Below, in pieces: positions 1-12,259 of a stretch of 64,000 nt of DNA. Origin of the DNA: Pseudomonas benzenivorans (GTDB lineage: Bacteria; Pseudomonadota; Gammaproteobacteria; Pseudomonadales; Pseudomonadaceae); the NCBI RefSeq assembly GCF_900100495.1, contig NZ_FNCT01000002.1, positions 186,001 through 250,000 of the forward strand, read 5' to 3'. Within the stretch, counting starts at the first letter, position 1. The number at the start of each line of letters is the position of its first letter. The notes beneath the pieces are model-generated. The model worked only from the letters and a program-made list of their open reading frames with translations, had not been told where the DNA came from and searched no databases. The translations under genes and the position numbers were made by a program.

Positions 1-1493
1 CCAAACAACTCCAGGGTCTTGGCCTTGGGCGTGGCGGTAAAGGCGTAGTAGCTGATGCGCTCGTTAGGCGCCCGGGCGGCCACGGCGGCATCCAGTAGTT
101 CCTCGGCGCTGATTTCTTCAGCCTCCGGGGCATCGCTGCCGAGGATCTGCTTCAGCTTGCTGGCCGATGAACCGGTCTGCGAGGAATGCGCCTCGTCGGC
201 GATCACCGCATAGCGCCCGCAGGCCAGCTTGGGGTACTTGTCCAGGGCATCGAACAGCGCCGGGAAGGTCTGGATGGTGACGATGATGATGCGCGTCTGC
301 TCGGCCAGCGCCTCGGCCAGCTGTTCGGACTTGCTCTGGTTGCCGATATCGCGGGTGATGCACTTGACCACGCCCTGGGCATGCTCGAACTGGTAGATGG
401 TGTCCTGCAGCTGCCTGTCCAGCACGGTGCGGTCGGTAATCACGATCACCGAGTTGAACAGGCGCTGGCCCTCGGCATCGTAGAGCGAGGCCAGTTGGTG
501 CGCCGTCCAGGCAATGGAGTTGGACTTGCCGGAGCCGGCACTGTGCTGGATCAGGTAACGCTTGCCCGGCCCTTCGGCGCGGGTAGTCTCGATCAGCTTG
601 TTCACCACTTCCCACTGGTGGTAGCGCGGGAAGATCAGGGTTTCTTTGGTAACGCGGTTGCCATCGGCATCTTCCTTCACGCTCTTCTGTAGGTGCAGGA
701 AGCGGCCCAGCACCTTGAGCCAGGCATCCGGCTGGAACAGGCGCTGCCACAGGTAGCCGGTGGCGTAATGGCTGTCGTCCGGCGGCGGTGGGTTGCCGGC
801 ACCGCCGTCGAGGCTGCCCAGGTTGAACGGCAGGAAGAAGGTCTCCTTGCCGGCCAGTTGGGTGGTCATCGCCACCTCATCCTGGCTCACGGCAAAGTGC
901 ACCAGTGCGCCGCGCTTGAAGGTCAGCAGCGGCTCGGGTTTGCGCGTCAGCGGGTCTTTGACCGGGCGATCCTGGCGGTACTGGCGCTTGGCGTTTTCCA
1001 CCGACTGCTTGAACTCGCTTTTCAGCTCAAGGGTGGCGGTGGGGATACCGTTGACGAACAGCACCAGATCCAGGCGAGGGTTGTACTCACCCTCTCTGAA
1101 ATGCGGCGAGTAGGACACCTCCGGCACCACACGCAGGCGATTGCACTGGTAGCGCTTGAGGGTGTCCGGATTCATGCCGTGGTCGGGCTTGAAGCTGCAC
1201 GCCTCGATCTTCACCCCCGGCAGCTTGAAGCCATGGCGCAGTACATCCAGGGTGCCGTCCTGCTCCAGCTCGCGCACCAGCTTCTGCACCAGCACCGCTT
1301 CCGGGTTATTCGGGTTGGCCTTGGCGAACTTCTCCCAACGCTCCGGCCAGGCGGCCTGGAAGTAGCCGAGAAAGTCCTCGGTATAGAGCGCCGTACGCCG
1401 GTCATAGCCGCTGGCCGGGCCGGTGAGCCAGCCTTGGGCGGTCATGGCGCTGATGATGTCCTGCTGAAATTGGGCTTCCTTGCTGTCCGCCAT
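1..1493 (-). CDS. hsdR: Type I restriction enzyme R subunit (partial, C-terminus off window)
   Basis: ATP-driven DNA translocase and nuclease subunit of a type I restriction-modification complex. About 497 codons are present; the rest lies left of position 1. An HSDR_N nuclease segment ends in a D...ELK motif near residues 140-158. The helicase core follows, with Walker A AGSGKS near residue 316 and motif II DEAHSSQ near residue 431, then a TATP segment at the window edge. The ATG (1491-1493) shares one base with the hsdS stop codon (TAATG), so it is translationally coupled. It is the last gene of hsdM-hsdS-hsdR. The family assignment is secure; whether the distal part is intact cannot be seen. 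Confidence 0.95.
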   Translation of the reverse strand, partial: MADSKEAQFQQDIISAMTAQGWLTGPASGYDRRTALYTEDFLGYFQAAWPERWEKFAKANPNNPEAVLVQKLVRELEQDGTLDVLRHGFKLPGVKIEACSFKPDHGMNPDTLKRYQCNRLRVVPEVSYSPHFREGEYNPRLDLVLFVNGIPTATLELKSEFKQSVENAKRQYRQDRPVKDPLTRKPEPLLTFKRGALVHFAVSQDEVAMTTQLAGKETFFLPFNLGSLDGGAGNPPPPDDSHYATGYLWQRLFQPDAWLKVLGRFLHLQKSVKEDADGNRVTKETLIFPRYHQWEVVNKLIETTRAEGPGKRYLIQHSAGSGKSNSIAWTAHQLASLYDAEGQRLFNSVIVITDRTVLDRQLQDTIYQFEHAQGVVKCITRDIGNQSKSEQLAEALAEQTRIIIVTIQTFPALFDALDKYPKLACGRYAVIADEAHSSQTGSSASKLKQILGSDAPEAEEISAEELLDAAVAARAPNERISYYAFTATPKAKTLELF

Positions 1494-2871
1494 TACACGG
1501 CCTCTTCTAATTCGGGGGCTTGGGTTCTGGCCGCTGGCTGCCAGCCGCGCACATCGATTTTGCCGGTTACGGCGGCGGAGATTAGGGCGGAGCGGCGTTC
1601 TTGGAGTAGCCCGACTGTGGATATGGCCACTCCGGTAAGCTGCTCATAGCGCGAACGGTCTTCTTCCAGATAAGCAATTATTTCCTGCTGCTCACTAACT
1701 GGCGGTATTGGTAACGCCAGACTCATAACATTACTTGCAGATATGGACGCCAGATTGGTACTTTGTTTAGAGTTCAAGAAAAAGTATGCGCGAGCCTGTT
1801 CGGACTGAGTAAAGGTGGCTAGCCATTCCGCATTAAGCGAATCATTCGGCCGGATAGCGAAAACATGGTTTTGGTGGAGACATGGTTCTATTTGAGCTTG
1901 CCAAACCGTGCCACGCCCCAACTTATCATTGTCGCCACCCTCATTCATAAGCACGTCACCAGCTCGAAGCCTATAACGCTCCACCTCAGACTCAAGTACG
2001 GATATTTCTTTTACTTCTGTTAAATCCACGTAGCCATTCTGCACATTTGCGACGCGCAGGTAAGGCATAACTACAGTTTCGCGCCCCTCATAATCCTTAC
2101 CCTTAGCGATACCACCTTGGATGGTCGCGTACCAGCGCAAAGCCCCAACGTCCCAATGCGCCGGCACCTCGCCCAGCCACTCCACCCCAGAGTCTTTCAT
2201 CGGTACCGTCGAGTCGAGGCCTTTGGTGACGGCGTGGGAGATCACGGCCTGGCGCTTTTCCTTGAGCAGTTCGATCAGGCGCTGCTGCTCTTCGATCAGC
2301 GCGTCGATGCGGGCGGTTTCGTGGTCGAGGAAGCGGGCGATCTGGGTTTGTTCTGGCAAGCCTGGAATCGCCAATCGATAATTACCAATCTGACCTTCAT
2401 TCAAAGACGGCACGGCCCCAGGATTTGCAATTAAATCAAACCTAACAGTACCCATTGAGTAAAGAACAAACTGATTCGAGACTTTTCCCTGGAAAACAAT
2501 TAGCCCCATCATATTGTTGTCAATACAGGCTTCGGCGCTGATTGTTCTTAGTCGCCCGAGTAGCAATGCAGCGCCAACCTTAGCAAAGACAATTGTCCCT
2601 TTCGGAAAGACATAGGCGCCAAGTTCTTTCGCGGTTTCACGAGTAATAGTATTTTCGCTTGAACGCAGAACACCGTCGCTATCCGCAGACGCCAGAGCGT
2701 TAACTTTGTGGAAGTCCAACTCATGCGAATCAACACCCTGTTTATCGTGAGGAAAACCGGCACCTCCTTTAAGCCATCCGACCCACTTCACAGGTAAAAC
2801 CTTCCAGTGCTCCGGGACCTCCCCCAGCCACTCAACCTCAGAATCCTTATACGCCGGGTAAGCTGGAAACG

Positions 2872-2875
<4 letters not shown>
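1493..2875 (-). CDS. hsdS: Type I restriction-modification specificity subunit S
   Basis: DNA-recognition subunit of the HsdMSR complex, 460 aa, usual length. It has the two-fold HsdS plan: each target recognition domain opens with the repeat [11 protein letters not shown] (near residues 14-24 and 229-239) and ends in a helical spacer (about 178-212 and 400-435). The spacers hold [23 protein letters not shown] and [19 protein letters not shown] heptads that contact HsdM. The two recognition domains (about 1600-2110 and 2350-2770) are clearly more AT-rich than the repeats and than hsdM/hsdR, as expected when these domains are exchanged horizontally. The ATG overlaps the hsdM stop (ATGA). The target sequence cannot be deduced. 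Confidence 0.95.
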
Positions 2876-4854
<1,979 letters not shown>

Positions 4855-5584
4855 GCAACAACTCCTTGGAATACGCGCAAAAATGCGAGTCTAACCTAGA
4901 CGCCCGTCATCACCTCGCCTGCACTGTTTGAATTTTCTCGATAGCATCGCGGAAGCCCGACTTGTGGATGCCCTGAGAAGTAATGAGCCTCTTATATAAG
5001 AGGAACTTTATTTGCTGTCTCACGAGAGGAAATCTGCTGGCGATACCTGGCCGGAGCGATCACAGGAGCACTTCGAAAAAGTTAAGTTTTGGAGCCTAAA
5101 TTTGACCCAAAATCAGCGAAAGCTAACTAAAAGCTCTGCCATGACACAGGATCGAGAGGAAAAACCATGCTGAAGAGGCTGGAAAGCCAGTGACTACAAG
5201 GGCTCGACGGCAGATCGCAAAACATGACTAAAAGCTAATAGGGCAGATATACGTATTGAGCCATGGATAACCTGGGGTCTAAGACAGAAAACTGAAAATG
5301 GCCGGAGGCTGTCGCGTGACACCCCTGGCAAGCGCGGCTGGCGACGCCCGGCGGACGATGGGCTCGCCGCCACGCAGACGCCCGTTTGCCAAGAAACCGT
5401 CGACAGCTCCCGCGCGCGTGCGGCAAAACTACCGGAATGCGCCGTGCAGGGCAAACGACGCTCGTCGGCTGCACTGGCACTTCGCCACAGTTATGGCATG
5501 CTAGCGGCCCCGTGCGCGCCCACCCAGGCGTACGCACATCGCACCGCCTGCTTTCAGTCAGCCGTCGTCGCAGGATCTCGATCA
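4855..5584. other. Gene-free spacer between hsdM and morA
   Basis: 730 bases with no convincing gene on either strand. From 4900 to about 5290 the sequence is clearly more AT-rich than the surrounding chromosome. After about 5290 it turns sharply GC-rich. The change probably marks the right edge of the imported restriction-modification island. The promoter for hsdM should lie in the left part; no strong consensus promoter is visible. Small open frames here lack ribosome binding sites and family resemblance. Confidence 0.6.
4988..5003. promoter_or_regulatory. Perfect 16-bp palindrome upstream of hsdM
   Basis: CCTCTTATATAAGAGG reads identically on both strands and lies about 134 bases upstream of the hsdM start in the AT-rich spacer. 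Perfect palindromes of this size often bind dimeric regulators, so it may be an operator for the restriction-modification genes. No regulator gene lies next to it in the window, so its role is inference only. Confidence 0.35.
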
Positions 5585-8500
5585 GTGCCCACATCCTCCC
5601 CATCCGCGTTACCGCATGCGCCAGGCGAACCACTGGCGCCACCGCTGCGCGGTTCGACCAAGGGCGCATTGGTCGCACTGGTGCTGGGTATGTTGGCGTT
5701 GCTGCTGTGGCAATTGCAGCTGGAGACACGCCAGCTGTTGGACAGCCAGCGACAGCTCAGCCACGAATTCAACGCACAGCTGGCCAATCACCTCAGCCTG
5801 AGCATGGAGCTGAAGGCCCAGGCCGGCCTGGCGCTGCTCCGGCAGAACGCCTTGGCGTCCCCCCGCCAGGGCGGGACTGGCGAGGCGCAGCTGAACGGCC
5901 TGCAGGCGGTGTTTTCCAGCCTGCGCAGCCTGGCCTGGCTCGGCCCCCGCGGCGACATCCTCGCCGACAGCGCCGGGCATGCGGATGACGCGCCCTACCT
6001 GGCCGCACTGGTCCGCCGCAGCAGCGGCGAGGCCTACCACTATGCGTTCAGCGCCCGCGACGGTGGACAGGTCTACCTGTTGCTGCGCCAAGTCGAGGGC
6101 CGCGGCCCGAGCGGTTACTGGGCCTTGCGCCTGACCACCGAGGCATTGCGCAACTGGTTGCACGAGCACCACCAGAGCGCGCACCAGTGGCTGCTGGAGG
6201 ACCGCCTGGCGCAACGGGCGATAGCCGGGCATTCCGTCGACCGGTCCACCAACGCGCCGACTTTCCCGCCGATCACCGCCGATAATCTGGACCAGAGCAT
6301 TCTCCTGGCGCCCCTCAAGGGCAGCGATTGGCAACTGCGCGCCCTGTTCGACGCACGCGCCGTGCGCGCCCAGCTATTGCCCAAGCTGGCCGGCAAGTTC
6401 CTGCTGTTCGCCCTGTGCAGCGTGCTCACCCTGCTCGCCCTGTACCGCCTGCTGCGCGAACAGCGCAAGCTGCATGAACTCAACGCCGCCTCGCGGCGCT
6501 CGTTGAGGCAGGCCGCCAGTGCGCTGAGCGCGATCGAGGAGCGGGTGCTGGTCACCGACAGCAACGGCCTGCTCAGCTACCTCAACCCGCAGGCCGAGGC
6601 GCTGTTCGGCCTGCGCAGCGACGAAGCCCGCAACCGCCATCTGCTCGAGCTGCTGCCGCGCCTCGACCCGCTGCTGCTGCACGGCACGGCCGTGCACAAC
6701 GGCGCGGAGCTGGTGGAGATCCAGCAGAACGGCAGCAGCCGCCTGTTCGACATCGGCCGCAGCGCGCTCGGCGAGGGCTCGCAGAGCCAGGGCTTCGTCT
6801 GGGTCCTGCGCGATGTCACCGAGCAACAGCAGGCCACCCGCGTGCTGCAGGAAACCCGGCGGCGCTACCAGGACATCTTCGAGGGCACCGGGACCGCGCT
6901 CTGCGTACTGGACCTGGCCGGCCTGCCGGATTACCTGCGCCAGCAGCAGGTGCATGACGGCGCCGGCCTGAGGCGCTGGCTGCAGGCGCACCCCCAGCGG
7001 CATGGCGAATTGCTGCAGCTGCTGCGCTTCACCGAGACCAACCAGGTGGCGCTGCGCCTGCTCGGCGTCGACTCCACCGAGCAAGCCTGGCAGCACCTGA
7101 TCGACAGCGGCCCGTTGCGCCCCGACGGCTTTCGCGTGCACCTGCTCGACGCGCTGCTCGACGGCGCCGTGCAGCTCGAACTGGAGCGCCAGATCACCAC
7201 CCCGCAGGGCCACGAGCGCCACCTGTGGCTGGTGCTGCGCCTGCCGGAACGGGAGCAAGACCTGCACGCGGTGACCCTGAGCATCAGCGACATCACCAGC
7301 CGCAAGCGCATCGAGCTGTCGCTGATCGAACGCGAGCGCTTCTGGTCGGATGTGGTGCGCACGGTGCCGGACACCCTCTACGTGCACGACCTGCTGAACA
7401 AGCGCGTGCTGTTCAGCAACCATCACCTGGGCCTGCAACTGGGCTACAGCGCGGCCGAGCTGGAGGAGCTGGGCGAGCGCTTCTGGGAACGCATCCTGCA
7501 CCCGGACGACGGCGACTATTACTGGCGCATCCGCAACCTGCAGCAGGTGGTCGGCGACGGCCTGCTGCTCGAGTCGACCCTGCGCTGGCGCCAGCGCAGC
7601 GGGGCCTGGCGCTGGTTCAGCATTCGCGAACAGGCCCTGGCGCGCGACGCCAGTGGCCGCGTCAGCCGCTTGATCGGCGTGGCCAAGGACATCACCGAGC
7701 AGATCGAGGGCAGCGACTCGCTGCGCGACAGCGAACAGCGCTACCGCCTGCTGGCCGAAAGCATCAGCGACGTGATCTTCTCCACCGACGACAACCTGCA
7801 ACTCAATTACGTCAGCCCCTCGGTGGAGCCCATGCTCGGCTACGGGCCGGACTGGGTGCTGGCCAACAGCTTCCACGGCCTGGCCACCAACCCGCAGCAA
7901 CTGGCCGGCCTCTACGTGCTGCTGGAGCAGGTGCGCTGCGCGCTCGGCGACCCGCAGCGGCTGGACGAGCTGCGCGACAAGTTCCCGCCGCAACTGTTCG
8001 TCTTCGACTGCCTGCGCGCCGACGGGCGCAAGATCCCGGTGGAACTGCGCCTGGTGCCGATGTGGGACGAACACGGACGCTTCGAGGGCCTGCTCGGCGT
8101 CGGCCGCGACATCAGCCAGCAGCGCCGCGCGGAGAAGGACCTGCGCATGGCCGCCACGGTGTTCGAACACTCCACCGCGGCGATCCTGGTCACCGACCCG
8201 GCCGGCTACATCGTCCAGGTCAACAAGGCCTTCAGCCGGGTCAGCGGCTACAGCTCGACGCAGGTGCTCGACCAACTGCCGAGCATGCTCACCGCCGACC
8301 GCCAGCAGACCAGCCACCTCAACTACATCCGCGGCCAACTCGACCAACGCGGCAGTTGGGAGGGCGAGGTGTGGCTGAAGCGCCGCAACGACGAGAGTTT
8401 CCCGGCCTGGGTTGGCATCACCGCGGTGCAGGACGACGAAGGCGACCTGGTCAGCTACGTGTGTTTCTTCAGCGACATCAGCGAACGCAAGGCCAGCGAA

Positions 8501-9829
8501 CAGCGCATCCACCGCCTGGCCTACTACGACGCCCTGACCCACCTGCCCAACCGCACGCTGTTCCAGGACCGCCTGCACACCGCCCTGCAACATGCCGAGC
8601 GGCACCAGGAATGGGTGGTGCTGATGTTCCTCGACCTCGACCGCTTCAAGCCGATCAACGACTCGCTCGGCCACGCCGCCGGCGACCGCATGCTCAAGGA
8701 CGTGGCGGTGCGCCTGGCCGCCTGTGTCGACGGCGACGACACCGTGGCGCGCATGGGCGGCGACGAGTTCACCCTGCTCCTGCAATCGCGTGCCACCCGC
8801 GAGGGCGCGCTGAACCGGGCGATCCACGTCGCCGAGCAGATCCTCGCCAGCCTGGCCCGGCCGTTCGTCCTCGAAGGCCGCGAGTTCTTCGTCACCGCCA
8901 GCATCGGCATCGCCCTGAGCCCGCAAGATGGCAACGAACTGAGCCAGCTGATGAAGAACGCCGACACGGCGATGTACCACGCCAAGGAACACGGCAAGAA
9001 CAACTTCCAGTTCTACCAGGCGGACATGAACGCCAGCGCCCTGGAACGCCTGGAGCTGGAACGCGACCTGCGTCACGCCCTCGAGCAACGCGAGTTCATC
9101 CTCTATTACCAGCCGCAGTTCTCCGGCAACGGCCAGCGCCTGACCGGCGTCGAGGCCCTGTTGCGCTGGCAGCATCCAGTGCGCGGCCTGGTGCCGCCGG
9201 ACGATTTCATCCCGGTGCTGGAAGAGCTGGGCCTGGTGGTGCAGGTCGGCGACTGGGTACTGGCCGAAGCCTGCCGCCAACTGAAGAGCTGGCACCTGGC
9301 GAAGATCCGCGTGCCGAAGATCTCGGTCAACCTGTCGGCCCGGCAATTCGCCGATGGCGACCTGGACAAGCGCATCGCGGCGATCCTGCGGACCAGCGCC
9401 CTCCCCCCGGCCTGCCTGGAGCTGGAGCTGACCGAAAGCATCCTGATGCAGGACGTGGCGAGCGCCCTGCAGACCCTCGCCGACCTCAAGCGCCTGGGAC
9501 TGTGCCTGGCCATCGACGACTTCGGCACCGGTTATTCGTCGCTCAACTACCTCAAGCAGTTCCCCATCGACGTACTAAAGATCGACCGCAGCTTCGTCGA
9601 CGGCCTGCCCGAAGGCGAGCAGGACGCGCAGATCGCTCGCGCCATCATCGCCATGGCCCACAGCCTGAACCTGGCGGTGATCGCCGAGGGCGTGGAGAGC
9701 CAGGCGCAGCTGGATTTCCTGCGCGAACACGACTGCGATGAGGTGCAGGGCTACCTGCTCGGCCGACCGATGCCCGCCTATCAGTTCTCCGCCCAGTTCT
9801 GCGGCACGGCGCTGTTCATGCTCAGCTAG
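5585..9829 (+). CDS. morA: MorA-type multi-PAS diguanylate cyclase/phosphodiesterase
   Basis: Membrane c-di-GMP enzyme, 1414 aa with the chosen start; MorA of P. aeruginosa is about the same size and also lies next to glyA. Two membrane segments (about residues 27-46 and 270-288) bracket a periplasmic sensor. About five PAS modules follow (about 315-970), then a GGDEF domain with intact GGDEF near 1057 and an EAL domain with intact EALLR near 1190. Both catalytic signatures are present. The inhibitory I-site position reads DGDD, not RxxD. The GTG at 5585 has AGGA 9 bases upstream, and the length match supports it; an in-frame ATG at 5444 would add 47 unlikely residues. The TAG stop is part of the CTAG end of a MITE-like element. 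Confidence 0.92.
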   Translation: MPTSSPSALPHAPGEPLAPPLRGSTKGALVALVLGMLALLLWQLQLETRQLLDSQRQLSHEFNAQLANHLSLSMELKAQAGLALLRQNALASPRQGGTGEAQLNGLQAVFSSLRSLAWLGPRGDILADSAGHADDAPYLAALVRRSSGEAYHYAFSARDGGQVYLLLRQVEGRGPSGYWALRLTTEALRNWLHEHHQSAHQWLLEDRLAQRAIAGHSVDRSTNAPTFPPITADNLDQSILLAPLKGSDWQLRALFDARAVRAQLLPKLAGKFLLFALCSVLTLLALYRLLREQRKLHELNAASRRSLRQAASALSAIEERVLVTDSNGLLSYLNPQAEALFGLRSDEARNRHLLELLPRLDPLLLHGTAVHNGAELVEIQQNGSSRLFDIGRSALGEGSQSQGFVWVLRDVTEQQQATRVLQETRRRYQDIFEGTGTALCVLDLAGLPDYLRQQQVHDGAGLRRWLQAHPQRHGELLQLLRFTETNQVALRLLGVDSTEQAWQHLIDSGPLRPDGFRVHLLDALLDGAVQLELERQITTPQGHERHLWLVLRLPEREQDLHAVTLSISDITSRKRIELSLIERERFWSDVVRTVPDTLYVHDLLNKRVLFSNHHLGLQLGYSAAELEELGERFWERILHPDDGDYYWRIRNLQQVVGDGLLLESTLRWRQRSGAWRWFSIREQALARDASGRVSRLIGVAKDITEQIEGSDSLRDSEQRYRLLAESISDVIFSTDDNLQLNYVSPSVEPMLGYGPDWVLANSFHGLATNPQQLAGLYVLLEQVRCALGDPQRLDELRDKFPPQLFVFDCLRADGRKIPVELRLVPMWDEHGRFEGLLGVGRDISQQRRAEKDLRMAATVFEHSTAAILVTDPAGYIVQVNKAFSRVSGYSSTQVLDQLPSMLTADRQQTSHLNYIRGQLDQRGSWEGEVWLKRRNDESFPAWVGITAVQDDEGDLVSYVCFFSDISERKASEQRIHRLAYYDALTHLPNRTLFQDRLHTALQHAERHQEWVVLMFLDLDRFKPINDSLGHAAGDRMLKDVAVRLAACVDGDDTVARMGGDEFTLLLQSRATREGALNRAIHVAEQILASLARPFVLEGREFFVTASIGIALSPQDGNELSQLMKNADTAMYHAKEHGKNNFQFYQADMNASALERLELERDLRHALEQREFILYYQPQFSGNGQRLTGVEALLRWQHPVRGLVPPDDFIPVLEELGLVVQVGDWVLAEACRQLKSWHLAKIRVPKISVNLSARQFADGDLDKRIAAILRTSALPPACLELELTESILMQDVASALQTLADLKRLGLCLAIDDFGTGYSSLNYLKQFPIDVLKIDRSFVDGLPEGEQDAQIARAIIAMAHSLNLAVIAEGVESQAQLDFLREHDCDEVQGYLLGRPMPAYQFSAQFCGTALFMLS

Positions 9830-9991
9830 TGTCCTGTCCCGAAAATAACTGCTCAATTCTGATGGCGCCCTTTCCCGCCATCCGGCGTTGCCACTCCTCG
9901 CCATAGCCCTGCTATGACTCGTCGCGGCGCCTTGGCTGACAGAAAAGTTCGCTCACCAGTTCTTGAACGCATTTCCAGGACAGAACACTAG
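9826..9991. mobile_element. MITE-like element A (166 bp, CTAG-flanked)
   Basis: Non-coding element bounded by CTAG at 9826-9829 and 9988-9991. Left end CTAGTGTCCTGTCC and right end GGACAGAACACTAG are inverted repeats with one mismatch over 14 bases. The left CTAG contains the morA TAG stop codon. The right CTAG is shared with element B. There is no transposase. CTAG fits the 4-bp YTAR target duplication of IS5-group elements, a family assignment I infer from the target only. Confidence 0.75.
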
Positions 9992-10150
9992 CAGGCCCTT
10001 GAAATACGTAGGCGAGGCAGCCGAGACAAGGCAAAAACGGCCGAAAAGCGCAGTTTAGGTGCTTTAAATGAGCATTTTGACTGGGCTCGCACGCGAGGCC
10101 GTTTTTAACGCAGGATCGGCAACGCAGGTAGTTTTTCAACGGCCTGCTAG
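9988..10150. mobile_element. MITE-like element B (163 bp, CTAG-flanked)
   Basis: Second CTAG-bounded element, fused to element A through a shared CTAG (9988-9991) and ending with CTAG at 10147-10150. Ends CTAGCAGGCCCTTGAAA and TTTTTCAACGGCCTGCTAG are inverted repeats with one mismatch over the first 16 bases. It also has an inner inverted repeat, AAAAACGGCC (10033-10042) against GGCCGTTTTT (10097-10106). The terminal sequence differs from A, C and D, so this is a second subfamily. It lies about 110 bases upstream of glyA, and with element A it fills the morA-glyA spacer. Confidence 0.72.
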
Positions 10151-10261
10151 TGAATTCCGCTTGCCCGCCAGATGACCAAGCTTCATATGCCTGTTCGCCC
10201 CGGATGCGTTAGAATTCGCCCCCTCTTTCCACCGCCCAGCTGATTTTCTCAGGGGAATGCC

Positions 10262-11515
<1,254 letters not shown>

Positions 11516-11535
11516 GCCCGGCCCCAGGAGCACCG

Positions 11536-11560
11536 AAGCCCGCCATTTGGCGGGCTTTTA
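11536..11560 (+). terminator. Rho-independent terminator of glyA
   Basis: AAGCCCGCCA-TTT-GGCGGGCTTTTA: a 7-8 bp GC stem with a short loop followed by T residues, 20 bases after the glyA stop. Confidence 0.85.
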
Positions 11561-11746
11561 CATTGCGCCAATAAGCCGTTTCGCGGCCATAGGCCGTGAC
11601 GGGAACCTGGGCCATGCCCGCGAACCCAGGTTGACGGGAGTTCGCGGCCATGGGACCGGGTAGCTCCGCCGCCGCTGCCCCGGCTGGGGCGGGTCAGAGG
11701 CACAACCCTTGGCTATAGTGGATGAAACCGCGCAGGAGTTCTCCGC

Positions 11747-12118
11747 ATGAGCGACACAGTCAACGAGCGCCGACGCTTTCATCGCATCGCCTTCGACGCG
11801 CCCACCGAGATCGTGCAAGGCACGCGCAGCTGGGCGGTCGAACTGCATGACCTGTCGCTCAAGGGCCTGCTGGTCCACCGCCCGGCCGACTGGGACGGCG
11901 ACCCCGAGCAACCGTTCGAGGCCAACCTCGAACTGGGCGGCGATGTCCGCGTGCGCATGGAGGTCGAGTTGACCCGTACCCAGGACGACCTGCTCGGCTT
12001 CGTTTGCCGGCACATCGACCTCGACTCGATCAGCCACCTGCGCCGCCTGGTCGAACTCAACCTGGGCGACGAAGCGCTGCTGGAGCGCGACCTGGCGGCG
12101 CTCGGCGAAGAGGGCTAG
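11747..12118 (+). CDS. mapZ: PilZ-domain c-di-GMP receptor MapZ
   Basis: Single-domain PilZ protein of 123 aa. The c-di-GMP signature is complete: ERRRFHRI at residues 6-13 supplies the RxxxR arginines, and HDLSLKGL supplies the (D/N)xSxxG motif. The C-terminal stretch [17 protein letters not shown] is nearly identical to my memory of P. aeruginosa PA4608 (MapZ), which binds the chemoreceptor methyltransferase CheR1 and alters flagellar switching. It is two genes from morA, so synthesis and sensing of c-di-GMP are encoded side by side. Its TAG stop lies in the CTAG end of MITE-like element C. Confidence 0.92.
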   Translation: MSDTVNERRRFHRIAFDAPTEIVQGTRSWAVELHDLSLKGLLVHRPADWDGDPEQPFEANLELGGDVRVRMEVELTRTQDDLLGFVCRHIDLDSISHLRRLVELNLGDEALLERDLAALGEEG

Positions 12119-12259
12119 TGTCGCGACACAAAAAAATCGTTTTCCGTGGGAGCGGCTTCAGCCGCGATGCTTTCAGCGCCTTCACGGTCAATCGCGGCTA
12201 AAGCCGCTCCCACGCAAGCCTGGCGTTGAACCGACAGATCATGGTTGACGCGACACTAG
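12115..12259. mobile_element. MITE-like element C (145 bp) between mapZ and radA
   Basis: CTAG-bounded element (12115-12118 and 12256-12259) with ends CTAGTGTCGCG and CGCGACACTAG, an exact 11-bp inverted repeat. It fills the whole gap between two convergent genes. The left CTAG supplies the mapZ stop codon and the right CTAG, read on the minus strand, supplies the radA stop codon. The interior is a REP-type hairpin (12146-12213). No coding capacity. Confidence 0.75.
12146..12213. repeat. REP-type hairpin inside element C
   Basis: Arms GTGGGAGCGGCTTCAGCCGC and GCGGCTAAAGCCGCTCCCAC are imperfect inverted copies of the Pseudomonas REP unit, facing each other over about 25 bases (a REPIN-like pair). 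Its place between convergent mapZ and radA could let it act as a transcription barrier for both. Confidence 0.8.

Noticed and set aside
6374..9346. Long minus-strand open frame of 990 codons opposite morA
   Set aside because: It mirrors the codon pattern of morA, has low-complexity Ala/Val/Gln/His-rich translation and no family signature; a GC-rich shadow frame.
9912..10139. 75-codon minus-strand frame in the morA-glyA spacer
   Set aside because: It lies entirely within MITE-like elements A and B, has no ribosome binding site and resembles no protein.
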